Shown here: piece by piece, positions 43,008 to 51,631 of the stretch
Layout of the letters: each line of letters opens with the position of its first letter
Numbering within the stretch: position 1 is the stretch's first letter
NCBI RefSeq assembly: GCF_003946555.1
Contig: NZ_RHOO01000007.1
Span: 44,956 to 108,955, forward strand
Reading direction: 5' to 3'
DNA: 64,000 nt
DNA from: Companilactobacillus hulinensis
GTDB taxonomy: Bacteria > Bacillota > Bacilli > Lactobacillales > Lactobacillaceae
Made by a program: the position numbers and the translations under genes
Notes under the pieces: model-generated
What the model was told of the DNA's origin: nothing
What the model saw: only the letters and a program-made list of their open reading frames with translations
Database searches by the model: none

Positions 43008-44438
43008 TTATTTCATTGTATCTGCAAGTGCCTTGTACCACAAAGCACTCTTCTTAACATAACGTTTCTGTGTAGCAAAATCGATGAAGAACAAACCATA
43101 ACGTTTGTTGTATCCGTTAGCCCATGAGAATTGATCTTGTAGTGACCAGATGAAGTAACCATTAACGTTAACTCCTTCATCACGTGCACGAAGAACAGCT
43201 TCCATGTGTTGGTCAACGAAGTCGATACGTTTGTCATCCTCGATGATTGTGTCGTCCTTAACATCTTCTGGCAATTCTTCCTTCAATCCCAAGCCATTCT
43301 CAGTAATGAAGATTTCTTTGCTTTCTGGATATTCTGAACTTACACGTTTCAAGATGTCATATAGACCTTCTGGATAAATGTTCCAATCCCAATCAGTTGT
43401 TGGAATGTTAGGATTCTTAACAGCTTGACCGACACCCTTGAACTTGAATGATGATGTACCCTTTTCACCTGTACCATTGAAGTGGTTAGTACTCTCACCG
43501 TTATATGCAGCAACGAATGATGGTTGGTAATAGTTCAAGCCAAAGTAATCATTACGTGTTGAGGCTTTCTTCAAGATATCCATGTCGCCATCTTGAATAT
43601 CAAGCTTGGCATCATTAGCATCAAGAATTTCGTTGATAAGTTTCATAGTCTTATCAGTATATTCACCCTTGAATGTACCATCTAGTAAGAAGGCATTCAT
43701 GAAGGCATCTTGAAGATCTGCGGCATGTTGATTCTCAGCATTAGCTGGGTAAGGATAAACTGGTTGAAGAACATGAATCAAACCAATCTTACCGTCGTAT
43801 CCGCCATCCTTGAACAAGTTAACTACACGAGCATGTGCCAACAATTCGTTGTGTTCTGCTTGAATAGCACTTGTAACATCAAATCTGTGACTTGGTGGGA
43901 AGTTACCTTGGATATATTGTGAATAAGCAAGTGAAATCAATTCGTTAACTGTGAACCAGTGCTTAACTTCGGTGAATTCTTCGAAGCAGAACTTAGCGTA
44001 ATCAACGAAGTAATCGATATTCTTACGATTCAACCAGTCACCATCATCAAAGAGTGTCTTTGGTGAATCGAAGTGATGTAGTGAAACATAAGGTGTGATA
44101 CCATCATCGATACATTGCTTGAACAATCTATGGTAGTAATCAACTCCAGCTTGAACTGGTTCTCCATAACCATTAGGGAAGATACGTGTCCAAGAGATCG
44201 ATACACGAATTGCATTCAATCCATACTTCTTAGATAGAGCAAGATCTTCTGGATAACGATTGTAGAAGTCACTGGCTGGATCTGGTGAGAAGCGGCCTTG
44301 AGCTTTCAAATAGTCGTCCCACATTGTCTTACCTTTACCGTCTACCTTAGTAGAACCTTCAACTTGATAGGCTGCAGTAGCTCCACCCCATACGAAGTTC
44401 TTTGGTAATTTCTTAACTCTGTTTAATTCAATATCCAA
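43008..44438 (-). CDS. lacG: 6-phospho-beta-galactosidase (GH1)
   Basis: This 476-aa GH1 enzyme hydrolyses lactose 6-phosphate to glucose and galactose 6-phosphate. Acid/base Glu is in WFTVNEL and the nucleophile Glu in FITENGLG. The NGYNKRYGLFFIDF and KKSALWYK stretches at the C-terminus are those of LacG, which favour a phosphorylated substrate. The start is TTG with GGAGG 7 nt upstream. It lies between lacF and the lacE leader. No tagatose-pathway genes are in the window. Confidence 0.93.
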   Translation of the reverse strand: MDIELNRVKKLPKNFVWGGATAAYQVEGSTKVDGKGKTMWDDYLKAQGRFSPDPASDFYNRYPEDLALSKKYGLNAIRVSISWTRIFPNGYGEPVQAGVDYYHRLFKQCIDDGITPYVSLHHFDSPKTLFDDGDWLNRKNIDYFVDYAKFCFEEFTEVKHWFTVNELISLAYSQYIQGNFPPSHRFDVTSAIQAEHNELLAHARVVNLFKDGGYDGKIGLIHVLQPVYPYPANAENQHAADLQDAFMNAFLLDGTFKGEYTDKTMKLINEILDANDAKLDIQDGDMDILKKASTRNDYFGLNYYQPSFVAAYNGESTNHFNGTGEKGTSSFKFKGVGQAVKNPNIPTTDWDWNIYPEGLYDILKRVSSEYPESKEIFITENGLGLKEELPEDVKDDTIIEDDKRIDFVDQHMEAVLRARDEGVNVNGYFIWSLQDQFSWANGYNKRYGLFFIDFATQKRYVKKSALWYKALADTMK

Positions 44439-44478
44439 ACCGTTACCTCCTCAAATTGTTTTTTCAATCAATGGGTTT

Positions 44479-44817
44479 TTATCCCAATTTTTTCTCAATT
44501 TTATTAATACGATCGTATTCATCAATGAAGAATTCTACTTCATCTTTCAACATCATTGTTGTCATCAATGTATCTTGACCGTGAACCATGATGAATGTAA
44601 CATCCATGTCTTCACCGCCGGCTTCCTTACTTAGAAGCTTTGTTTGTTCGTTATGTGCATCGTTGATAGATTCTGTAGCTGATTCAACGAGTTTCTTAGC
44701 CTCGTCGATTTCTCCATCACGTGCTTTCTTTAGTGCTGAAATCAAATCTGTCTTAGCATCTCCTGCGTAAGCCACGATTGCAAAACCTGTCATTGAAATT
44801 TCTTCTTTAGTTGCCAT
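44479..44817 (-). CDS. lacF: Lactose-specific PTS EIIA
   Basis: This 112-aa, helical, trimeric-type EIIA has the active His in FIMVHGQDTLMTT (H79). It passes phosphate to the EIIB domain of LacE. AGGAGG precedes the ATG. It lies between lacT and lacG. Confidence 0.93.
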   Translation of the reverse strand: MATKEEISMTGFAIVAYAGDAKTDLISALKKARDGEIDEAKKLVESATESINDAHNEQTKLLSKEAGGEDMDVTFIMVHGQDTLMTTMMLKDEVEFFIDEYDRINKIEKKLG

Positions 44818-44836
44818 TTGAATTTCCTCCTAGATG

Positions 44837-45706
44837 TTAATTAGTATGAGACGATGTCGTCTCCGATTCTTGAATTAATCTTTGAATATGGATAATGAAG
44901 TAAACCAACTCATTGTCGTTCAAAGTGATATGAAGGTTTGATTGTAATTTGTCAGTTATTTCATTCGCAATCTCAAATGACTTTGGGTAAAGCTTTTGAA
45001 AATCTGATTCTATATCTTGACTCAATAACCTTTTATCTTGTTCATTCGTCTGTAACCTCTCAACCAGATACTGCAGATGAATCATCAATCTGTCGAAGTA
45101 ATTCTGGTTGGTTATGTTACGGGTAATTCCATATTCCTTAAAAACGTTTTGGACCACTTCATTTACTCTAGTACTGAGATCTTCTTCTCTAGGATGATCT
45201 TCTTGTTCAGTACCACGAGCATTGATGAAGTGTAGTGCTAATGCTTTAGCAGCATCGTTTGGAAAACGTACATTCAAATCGTGATTGATCATTTGTAATC
45301 CTTTATCCGCAATCTCATATTCAATCGGATAACGATCACGTATGTCAGGAACGGTACTCTTCTCGTACTTGCCTGACATTAGATGCTTGTAAGTTTGTGA
45401 AATGTGATCTGTAAGTGTTACATAAATATAATCAAGCAATGGGTAATGATAATCCTTCTTAGCCATTTCGATGATAGCGAAACTTGTCATCGTTATGTCA
45501 ATTGGAACATCCTTAAGCAAAGAACCGAAGCGATGCTTTGCCTCATCAGTGTCCAAGTAAAAGATTCTCTCAACCGCTGATGGTGAAATTTCGTCTCCTC
45601 GGCGCTTCTGGAACCCAACGCCACGGCCTTGGATAATGGCTTGTTTCTTCTTGTCAACATCCACAAGCACTGTGTTGTTATTGTAGACTCGATTTACCAC
45701 CAACAA
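44837..45706 (-). CDS. lacT: BglG-family antiterminator LacT
   Basis: This regulator of about 290 aa has an N-terminal RNA-binding CAT domain (NRVYNNNTVLVDV, AIIQGRGVGFQKRRGD) and two PRDs (about 70-280). It binds the RAT RNA and prevents termination when lactose is present. The upstream frame to 45772 has no ribosome site. A TTG at 45706, 7 nt after GAGAGGGGG, gives MLVVNRVYNNN and fits the family. It heads the operon and probably acts on both RAT sites. Confidence 0.9.
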   Translation of the reverse strand: MLVVNRVYNNNTVLVDVDKKKQAIIQGRGVGFQKRRGDEISPSAVERIFYLDTDEAKHRFGSLLKDVPIDITMTSFAIIEMAKKDYHYPLLDYIYVTLTDHISQTYKHLMSGKYEKSTVPDIRDRYPIEYEIADKGLQMINHDLNVRFPNDAAKALALHFINARGTEQEDHPREEDLSTRVNEVVQNVFKEYGITRNITNQNYFDRLMIHLQYLVERLQTNEQDKRLLSQDIESDFQKLYPKSFEIANEITDKLQSNLHITLNDNELVYFIIHIQRLIQESETTSSHTN

Positions 45707-45727
45707 TATAATGCCCCCTCTCGGATG

Positions 45728-45795
45728 AAAAATGACCATAAACTCCCAGTACGTTCTGGAGTTTATGGTCATGCCTAATTTAATAGTAACAATCC
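45728..45795 (-). promoter_or_regulatory. RAT antiterminator site and terminator before lacT
   Basis: The minus strand carries the RAT at 45767-45795 followed by the hairpin ATGACCATAAACTCC/GGAGTTTATGGTCAT and TTTTT. The last bases of the RAT (ATGACC) are also the first arm of the terminator, so the two structures exclude each other. Confidence 0.92.
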
Positions 45796-45822
45796 ATTTG
45801 TTTGCTTTAACTTACAAGAATT

Positions 45823-45860
45823 AGTGTACACTCTGTAAGCGCTTTTTGCAAACGATTTCA
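45823..45860 (-). promoter_or_regulatory. lac operon promoter with two overlapping cre sites
   Basis: On the minus strand TTGCAA (45846-45851) and TACACT (45823-45828) are 17 bp apart. Cre-like TGAAATCGTTTGCA (45847-45860) and AAAAAGCGCTTACA (45834-45847) overlap the -35 region. CcpA repression is expected. Confidence 0.7.
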
Positions 45861-45952
45861 GTAAATATTTTAGTAAACTTTGTTTACTTGTGTTTGGATT
45901 GGTTGTGGTGATTATTTTAATGTTTAATTGTATCGATCAACTCATATGCAAT

Positions 45953-45981
45953 AAAAAACTCTTTGTAGAAATATACAAAGA
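45953..45981 (-). terminator. Terminator of reverse transcriptase gene
   Basis: CTTTGTA and TACAAAG pair with a 6-nt loop and are followed on the minus strand by TTTTTT. Confidence 0.7.
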
Positions 45982-45983
45982 AA

Positions 45984-47324
45984 TTAAATTTTATCAAGAC
46001 CATCTATAAGACGCTTATTAAAATTATGTGCAGATTTCCTAATTTCAGCATTCATGAATATATCTACATTTTCTATTCCTAAAAATTCTTTATTTGATCT
46101 GTGAACATAATTAACAAAATTAGTTGTTTTCGATTTTCCATGTGTTTGCGGGTATATTGCCACATAGTTCTTAACAAACTTTTTTCTACCCGGAAATTGA
46201 GTATAGCCCTTCTTGATTTGTTTATTTAGTCCCTTATCAATCTCTTTATATGCTTTCCTATAAAATTTAGTAATGCTTCGTTTTCGTATGGATATTGTTT
46301 TACCATCAAAAACAAATCCGAGATAATCTAGTCTGGAATTCTCTCCAGAACTAAAATCAGTTAACTTATTATCACTGTATTTTAATATTTCTGTTTTCTT
46401 ATCATTTAATTTCAGTCCAAGATTTTGGGCAGTATCAGTTATTGTTTTCCTTATATTGCTAACCGTTCCATTGGTCTTTCCATCTAATGGTATAGCAAGT
46501 ATAAAATCATCTGAGTAACGTCTATACATCCCATTTAATGGAAATATATAACTTTGGATTTCTTTATCAAATTCAATCATTGAAACATTAGCTAACACTG
46601 CACTTATTGGTGTTCCCTGAGGTATGCCCATATTATCTGGACTTCCTTCTATCCCATGACGAATATGTTTTCTTTTAAAGTCTCTAAATTCTTCAGGATT
46701 AAAAAACGGTTCTGATTTTGATGAATTAATCTCACAGAATTTATCTTTACCAAGTGTTAATTCTATATCATCTTTTTCTATAAAATCACATCTATATAGG
46801 GATCTCATTACTTGCATCCAATCTTTAGGTAACCATTTAACATGTAATACCTTCTTCAAATTACTTAATAATTCCGAATGATTGATATTATCAAAAAAGC
46901 TGCTGAAATCGCCTCTAATAATAAGACAATCGTCATTACTTGCAATATAAGAAAATACTTCTCGAGAATATGAAATATTATTTTGATGTATTTTGTTTGT
47001 TCTATAGGCGATTGAGCAATCATCAATTCCAGTATTAATAGCAAATTCGTTATACCTATTCGACAATATATCAGCGTAATATTTATAAATGTAACCATCA
47101 ATATGAGAAGCATAATATATTTCTCTACTCTTTGGCTTCAAAATTCCCTTATGATTTTTTTCTTTAAACCATTTAGATGTATCTTTTACATAATGGATTA
47201 ACGGAAAAAAGCCATGCTCAGAAACCCATTTTGGACTCTCAACACGACTTTTAACTTTACTATATGAAATTACTGGATCAAAATGTGCATACATTTTTGT
47301 TTTAAAAAATTGGCTTTTAACCAT
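45984..47324 (-). CDS. Stand-alone reverse transcriptase, defence-associated (DRT/UG)-like
   Basis: This 446-aa protein has a complete RT domain: RGDFSSFFDNINH with the first catalytic Asp (D139), MGIPQGTPISAVLAN (232-246), the catalytic YRRYSDDF (267-274) and KLNDKKTE. The N-terminal SREIYYASHIDGYIYKYY and the C-terminal SITKFYRKAYKEIDKG stretches resemble unknown-group RTs of phage-defence systems. It lacks the intron maturase and endonuclease domains of group II introns and the retron VTG motif. I choose ATG 47324 after GGAGA. AT-rich composition and position between housekeeping operons suggest acquisition. Confidence 0.82.
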   Translation of the reverse strand: MVKSQFFKTKMYAHFDPVISYSKVKSRVESPKWVSEHGFFPLIHYVKDTSKWFKEKNHKGILKPKSREIYYASHIDGYIYKYYADILSNRYNEFAINTGIDDCSIAYRTNKIHQNNISYSREVFSYIASNDDCLIIRGDFSSFFDNINHSELLSNLKKVLHVKWLPKDWMQVMRSLYRCDFIEKDDIELTLGKDKFCEINSSKSEPFFNPEEFRDFKRKHIRHGIEGSPDNMGIPQGTPISAVLANVSMIEFDKEIQSYIFPLNGMYRRYSDDFILAIPLDGKTNGTVSNIRKTITDTAQNLGLKLNDKKTEILKYSDNKLTDFSSGENSRLDYLGFVFDGKTISIRKRSITKFYRKAYKEIDKGLNKQIKKGYTQFPGRKKFVKNYVAIYPQTHGKSKTTNFVNYVHRSNKEFLGIENVDIFMNAEIRKSAHNFNKRLIDGLDKI

Positions 47325-47409
47325 TTGCTCTCCTACGAGCAAGATTTTATCTAATAACGTGATGGTCCTTCACTTATACTGATAAAACCTTGCACAATAT
47401 TAAATACAA

Positions 47410-47432
47410 TTCCACTACCACTGGTAATGGAA
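47410..47432. promoter_or_regulatory. Near-perfect 23-bp palindrome upstream of the reverse transcriptase
   Basis: TTCCACTACCA and TGGTAATGGAA pair with one mismatch around a central C. It lies about 85 bp upstream of the RT start and could be an operator or RNA hairpin. Confidence 0.4.
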
Positions 47433-47485
47433 GGAACCAACAATAGCTACTAATGATGTATACTAGTAGAAAGGATCAGTTAATC

Positions 47486-47647
47486 ATGAATATTACTTTA
47501 ATCGTGGTAACCGACTTATTCAAGTCGATAGCAGAAGATTATGATAGCCAACAAGCGTTGATTAATATGCTGGTTGAAATTCTTGACAAACTGCCACTAA
47601 CTTCCTCAATTCACATTACGATTGAGCATTATAATTATAGCATATAA
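47486..47647 (+). CDS. Possible small protein divergent from the reverse transcriptase
   Basis: A 53-aa frame starts at ATG 47486 with AAAGGAT 9 nt upstream. It begins with the hydrophobic MNITLIVVTDLF and reads as an alternating beta/alpha peptide, with an acidic middle. A TATACT box lies just before the ribosome site. It is followed by the triple GCGTCTGAATT repeat and a terminator. I do not recognise it, and a chance frame cannot be excluded. Confidence 0.4.
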   Translation: MNITLIVVTDLFKSIAEDYDSQQALINMLVEILDKLPLTSSIHITIEHYNYSI

Positions 47648-47680
47648 TAACTATATTAATTTATATATTAACCATAAAAA

Positions 47681-47713
47681 GCGTCTGAATTGCGTCTGAA
47701 TTGCGTCTGAATT
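47681..47713. repeat. Three tandem copies of an 11-bp unit
   Basis: GCGTCTGAATT occurs three times in a row without mismatch (47681-47691, 47692-47702, 47703-47713). Each GCGTCTG can pair with the CAGACGC arm of the terminator that follows. Confidence 0.9.
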
Positions 47714-47750
47714 TTCTGTTAATTTAGTAAACAAACGTTGATTTAACAGC

Positions 47751-47785
47751 AAAAAAGCGTCTGATTATAAATCAGACGCTTTTTA
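47751..47785. terminator. Bidirectional terminator between small ORF and AlbA-type gene
   Basis: GCGTCTGAT and ATCAGACGC form a perfect stem with A and T runs at both sides. Confidence 0.88.
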
Positions 47786-49099
47786 TTTAGAAACAGCATA
47801 TCTGGTTCTAACTGAATCACCAATTTTATATATCAAATTGTAATCTTGAAGTCGTTTCAAGGTATCAATTACTTGATTTCTAGACAAACTACCTCTTTTT
47901 TCAATTTCATCCCTTTTGAGTGGATTACCAGACGATAATAATATATTTAAGACCGATTGATCATTATCATTTATTTCCAACTTATCCTTACTATAAATTT
48001 TCTCCTTTTGATAGTTCAAATTAGGTAATATTACCTTAAATAAATTATCTGAAGTTACAAATTCAGGCTTTAAATTGTACCTATCATATGAAGAATTAAT
48101 TCTTTTAATACCCGTACCGTAATTTTCAATGATATCCATTTTATTAAGAATATGAATCAAGTGAGGATTACGAGCAGCAGTTTGACCACGTTCGATATCA
48201 TCTAGGGTAAGTCCATCAGGAATTCCACCAGGTGATAGGATTTCAATTCTATCATCATAAACTTCCACCCTGACCTCGGAATGTAGTAAATAGTCACGAT
48301 GAACGAAACCATTAACAATTGCTTCCCTAACGGCTTCAATCGGGTAATCATCCTGTTCTATTCTCTCGATTTGGTGTCCAATAACTATTCTTTTTCTATT
48401 AATCAAATCCATATATGCAAATAATTGCTTAATTTGATCAGCAATAGACCCATAAAATTCCTTTTTATCACGAAATCTCATAACGTTGAGACCATCAAAT
48501 ACCGCTGCTTTAGAGGTCTGCTCATTTTGATCGCTTAATAGCAATGCAGAGTTATTAAATAGATCATTTTGTCCATGAGATTTCATCTGCAAAGCGTTTA
48601 TATCGAAATCAATGTTTAAATCTTCAAAAATGACCTTAATATAATTAAAGCTCAAATCCTGAATCTCAGAAACTTCAGAGTCAAACCGCCCACTTATTAT
48701 ATATTGCTGTTGCATTCTCATCACCCTTTCGTTACTAGCTCTTACTGCTGAACTACCCTCTCTAATATATACACCTGATGAATCAAATCCTTTTGATGCA
48801 ATTGCGAAAGGTCTATTGTTTTTCCCTGATTTTACCATTATTCTAAATGGTTTTTCATTTGGAAATACTTGTATAAGTCCATACGGAATTGGATAAAAAG
48901 CATTGATTGCCCAATTGCTTAATATTTCTTCCCACGAATGTTTAACCTTATCTTCTATCTCAAGCAATTCTTTAGTACCATCATCTACACCCAAATAGAT
49001 AACTCCTCCTGAATTACTATTCAAAAAACTAACAATTTCACGTTTTAAATGCTTATTAAATTCCCTTTTGTACTCTACATTGCTATCCTCATTTTGCAT
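47783..49099 (-). CDS. AlbA_2/Schlafen-type putative DNA-binding protein with GHKL-like ATPase region
   Basis: This 438-aa protein has an N-terminal AlbA_2 domain (about 5-120; EYKREFNKHLKREIVSFLNS and GGVIYLGVDDG), a central ATPase-like region (VREAIVNGFVHRDY, then EILSPGGIPDGL and ENYGTGIKRI), and a C-terminal winged helix (about 370-435). Such proteins are often called transcriptional regulators or ATP-dependent helicase-like, and they occur in phage-defence and mobile islands. I choose ATG 49099 after GGGAG. It is next to the RT gene but separated by 450 bp with a terminator, so the two may be independent. Confidence 0.82.
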   Translation of the reverse strand: MQNEDSNVEYKREFNKHLKREIVSFLNSNSGGVIYLGVDDGTKELLEIEDKVKHSWEEILSNWAINAFYPIPYGLIQVFPNEKPFRIMVKSGKNNRPFAIASKGFDSSGVYIREGSSAVRASNERVMRMQQQYIISGRFDSEVSEIQDLSFNYIKVIFEDLNIDFDINALQMKSHGQNDLFNNSALLLSDQNEQTSKAAVFDGLNVMRFRDKKEFYGSIADQIKQLFAYMDLINRKRIVIGHQIERIEQDDYPIEAVREAIVNGFVHRDYLLHSEVRVEVYDDRIEILSPGGIPDGLTLDDIERGQTAARNPHLIHILNKMDIIENYGTGIKRINSSYDRYNLKPEFVTSDNLFKVILPNLNYQKEKIYSKDKLEINDNDQSVLNILLSSGNPLKRDEIEKRGSLSRNQVIDTLKRLQDYNLIYKIGDSVRTRYAVSK

Positions 49100-49282
49100 A
49101 TGAGCTCCCATTCAATATGTATTTACATCATGGGTAAAGTATACCTGAATTGGTCTATATCTCTACGTGATACGCACTAAATTTGACGGCAATTCATAAT
49201 CCCTATAGAATGTACTCATAGGAAGGACGGTTCGACCGTTCGTGGTATGAGCGCTAGTCGTGATTATCATTATTGATTCATC
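49100..49282. other. Gap between ddl and AlbA-type gene with one hairpin
   Basis: I see no gene. The segment 49215-49252 folds as CTCATA/TATGAG enclosing ACGGT/ACCGT with a TCG loop. It could be an RNA structure, but there is no second copy to compare. Confidence 0.4.
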
Positions 49283-49317
49283 AAAAAAGGTCAACTTCAT
49301 TTGAAGTTGACCCTTTT
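49283..49317 (-). terminator. Terminator of ddl
   Basis: GGTCAACTTCA and TGAAGTTGACC form a perfect stem with A and T runs on both sides. Confidence 0.88.
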
Positions 49318-49333
49318 GAATATTTCAGATTAT

Positions 49334-50386
49334 CTATTTTTCATTCTCATAAATACGAACTTTGCTCTTAATAATACTTTCGCATAAGTCAGCATATTCA
49401 ATACCAGCAGCCTTAGCTTCACGTGGCATCAATGACAATGGTGTCATACCTGGCAATGTATTAGCTTCCATGACATACAATTCACTGTCACGAAGTAAGA
49501 AGTCAACACGTCCATAATTGCTCATACCTAAGGCTTCAAAAGTATCCTTAGTCATTGCTTGCATACGTTCATGTGTTTCATCATCAAGATCTGGAGGAGT
49601 AATGAAATGTGTAACATTATTCTCAACGAACTTGTGTTGGAAGTCATACCAACCTGTATCAACTGTGATTTCAACAGCTGGTAAGGCGTGATTATCAACC
49701 ATAGCAACTGAGAATTCTCTACCCTTGATATATTCTTCGATCAATACTTCTTTATCAAATCTCAAAGCATCAGCGATATTTTCTTTGAGTTCTGATTCGT
49801 TTCTAATAATATGTGTACCAACACTTGAACCACCGTTTGATGGTTTAACAACCATTGGGAAGCCGAATGGAATATCTTCAGCTGTAATATCACTAGTTGT
49901 GGTTGTTGTGTAGTCTGCTGTTTGGATATGGTTTTGAACGAAGACCTCTTTAGAGAACTTCTTATCCATAGCAATTCCTGAAGCTAATGAGCCGCTTCCT
50001 GTATATCTGATATCGAAAACGTCAAAGACAGCTTGCATCTTACCATTCTCACCATCTTCACCGTGAAGTCCCATGTAGACAATATCGGCGTGTTGACAAA
50101 TCTTCAATACGTTCTTTCCGAGCAATCCAATAGTATCGTCAGTACGTAAGGCGTTGATCTTTTCGTCTGTCAAAACTTCATCATCAATGATCAAGTTCTT
50201 TTCATCTTCTGGTTCTGTAGTGAATAAATCATCGATTTTATCTTCTTCTACATCTACTCCAAGAAATGAATCGACATATGCGACTTCATAACCCTTACTT
50301 CTTAATGCGTTTGTAATCTTCACACCTGAAGACAAAGAAACGTTTCTTTCGGTACTTCTACCACCTGAGAGGACAACAATTTTCAT
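49334..50386 (-). CDS. ddl: D-alanine--D-alanine/D-lactate ligase
   Basis: This 350-aa ATP-grasp ligase makes the depsipeptide or dipeptide end of the peptidoglycan precursor. Motifs seen are LHGEDGENGKMQ, KPSNGGSSVGT, LIEEYIKGREFSVAM and MEANTLPGMT. In the omega loop, YDFQHKFVEN aligns with the E. coli DdlB stretch containing K215-Y216; here Lys252 is followed by Phe253. Phe at this place marks D-Ala-D-Lac ligases of vancomycin-resistant lactobacilli and leuconostocs. I choose ATG 50386, 9 nt after AGGTG. It is monocistronic. Confidence 0.93.
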   Translation of the reverse strand: MKIVVLSGGRSTERNVSLSSGVKITNALRSKGYEVAYVDSFLGVDVEEDKIDDLFTTEPEDEKNLIIDDEVLTDEKINALRTDDTIGLLGKNVLKICQHADIVYMGLHGEDGENGKMQAVFDVFDIRYTGSGSLASGIAMDKKFSKEVFVQNHIQTADYTTTTTSDITAEDIPFGFPMVVKPSNGGSSVGTHIIRNESELKENIADALRFDKEVLIEEYIKGREFSVAMVDNHALPAVEITVDTGWYDFQHKFVENNVTHFITPPDLDDETHERMQAMTKDTFEALGMSNYGRVDFLLRDSELYVMEANTLPGMTPLSLMPREAKAAGIEYADLCESIIKSKVRIYENEK

Positions 50387-50474
50387 TGTTCGTTTCACCT
50401 ATTCTTTCTTTTTTTGTAAATCAAAGCGATTTCCTAGAACCTATAGAATACCACAAACACTATTTCTTGACTAT

Positions 50475-50488
50475 TTTAAGCGTTTACA
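50475..50488 (+). promoter_or_regulatory. Cre-like site before the DUF1002 gene
   Basis: TTTAAGCGTTTACA is identical to the site at 11690-11703 and matches 13 of 14 cre positions. It lies in the divergent region between ddl and the secreted protein gene. Confidence 0.5.
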
Positions 50489-50560
50489 CAACGTCATTTT
50501 TTCAAAATTCTCGAATTATTCATAATTCTTTGGTTTAATAGGGTCAAGGAGGATTTGACC

Positions 50561-51511
50561 GTGAAAAAGTTAAATATTGTTTTACTTAGTTTAGTATCTT
50601 TAATCACCTTGGGTATCTTCACTACTCAAAGCGTGAAAGCTGACAGTTTGAGTGACCAACCAGTAATGACTCTTGGTACATCCCTAACTGCTAGTCAAAA
50701 ACAAGGTACGATCGATGCCCTATCATCACAGATCAATGGTAGTAACAATAACTACACTACCATTACCGTAACTGGTGATACCTTAGTCAAGTATCTAAAC
50801 CCAAGTGGAAGTTCTTTTACAAGTAACTCTGGTGTATGGTCATCAGCCTTGATCCAAAAGACTTCATCAGGATCTGGTATTAACGTTAAAATCGTTGATT
50901 ATAATGGAAGCAACAATATCACCACCATTACTGCTGACCAGTATAGAAACGCTGCCGTTACAGCTGGTATCAGTGATGCCAACATCTATGTAACATCAGC
51001 TACACCGATCGATGGTTCCGGTGCCCTTGCAGGTATTTATGCCGCATATTCAAGCAGTGGCGATACACTGAACCAGAGCCAAGTTAACGCAGCCCAAAAT
51101 GAAATGGGCGTATTGAGCGGTATTACTGATGCCAATAAAGGTACCGACGGATACTCAGATAAACAATTGAACAACGCCGTTGCTGGTATGAAGTCTGACA
51201 TTGCTCAAAAAGGTACCAATATCACCGTTAACCAAATCACAACTATCGTTAACAACAACCTACAAAAAAATGACCTACAAAATATCATTACAGATAATCA
51301 AAAACAAAAAATCATTAACTTAATGGTAGAAATCAGAGATTCAGGAGCTTTAAAGAATTCAAACTTCAAAGAACAAGCTAACAAATTAAGCAACGATATC
51401 ATGAGCAAAGCCAAGAATATCTTCAACAACTTAGATACACAAGAGAATCGTAACTTCCTACAAAGAATTTGGGACAGTATCGTTTCATTCTTTACAAATT
51501 TATTTAATTAG
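50561..51511 (+). CDS. Secreted DUF1002 protein
   Basis: This 316-aa exported protein has a signal peptide (about 1-28, ending SVKA) and a DUF1002-type body (about 40-270) with TITVTGDTLVKYLNPSG and DGSGALAGIYAAY. A helical C-terminus ends in hydrophobic WDSIVSFFTNLF. I choose the GTG at 50561, 8 nt after GGAGG; the TTG two codons earlier is too close. The function of DUF1002 is unknown. Its 3' untranslated region carries the two tandem structured elements before the terminator. Confidence 0.83.
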   Translation: MKKLNIVLLSLVSLITLGIFTTQSVKADSLSDQPVMTLGTSLTASQKQGTIDALSSQINGSNNNYTTITVTGDTLVKYLNPSGSSFTSNSGVWSSALIQKTSSGSGINVKIVDYNGSNNITTITADQYRNAAVTAGISDANIYVTSATPIDGSGALAGIYAAYSSSGDTLNQSQVNAAQNEMGVLSGITDANKGTDGYSDKQLNNAVAGMKSDIAQKGTNITVNQITTIVNNNLQKNDLQNIITDNQKQKIINLMVEIRDSGALKNSNFKEQANKLSNDIMSKAKNIFNNLDTQENRNFLQRIWDSIVSFFTNLFN

Positions 51512-51514
51512 TCA

Positions 51515-51629
51515 GAGAGTGGAAAAGAACGGGAACACCCGAGCATTACCTAGGATAGTAATTTTGCCACGAAGTGGTTAAGTTACTATTCGTAGTAAGC
51601 GGAGCGGTGTTGTTCTTTGCAACTCGTTT
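51515..51629 (+). ncRNA. Structured RNA element, copy 1
   Basis: Stem a pairs AAAGAAC (51524-51530) with GTTCTTT (51612-51618). After a GGG bulge, stem b pairs AACACC (51534-51539) with GGTGTT (51606-51611). Fixed loops GAGCATTACCTAG and CGTAGTAAGCG flank a core stem GATAGTAA/TTACTATT and an apical CCAC-GAA-GTGG hairpin. It begins GAGAGTGGA and ends AACTCGTTT. Confidence 0.8.
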
Positions 51630-51631
51630 CA

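Noticed and set aside
45984..47324. Retron or group II intron
   Set aside because: No VTG motif, no maturase or HNH domain, and I could find no msr/msd-like or intron RNA fold at the flanks.
47681..47785. CRISPR-like short repeats
   Set aside because: The units are directly adjacent 11-mers with no spacers and no cas genes nearby.
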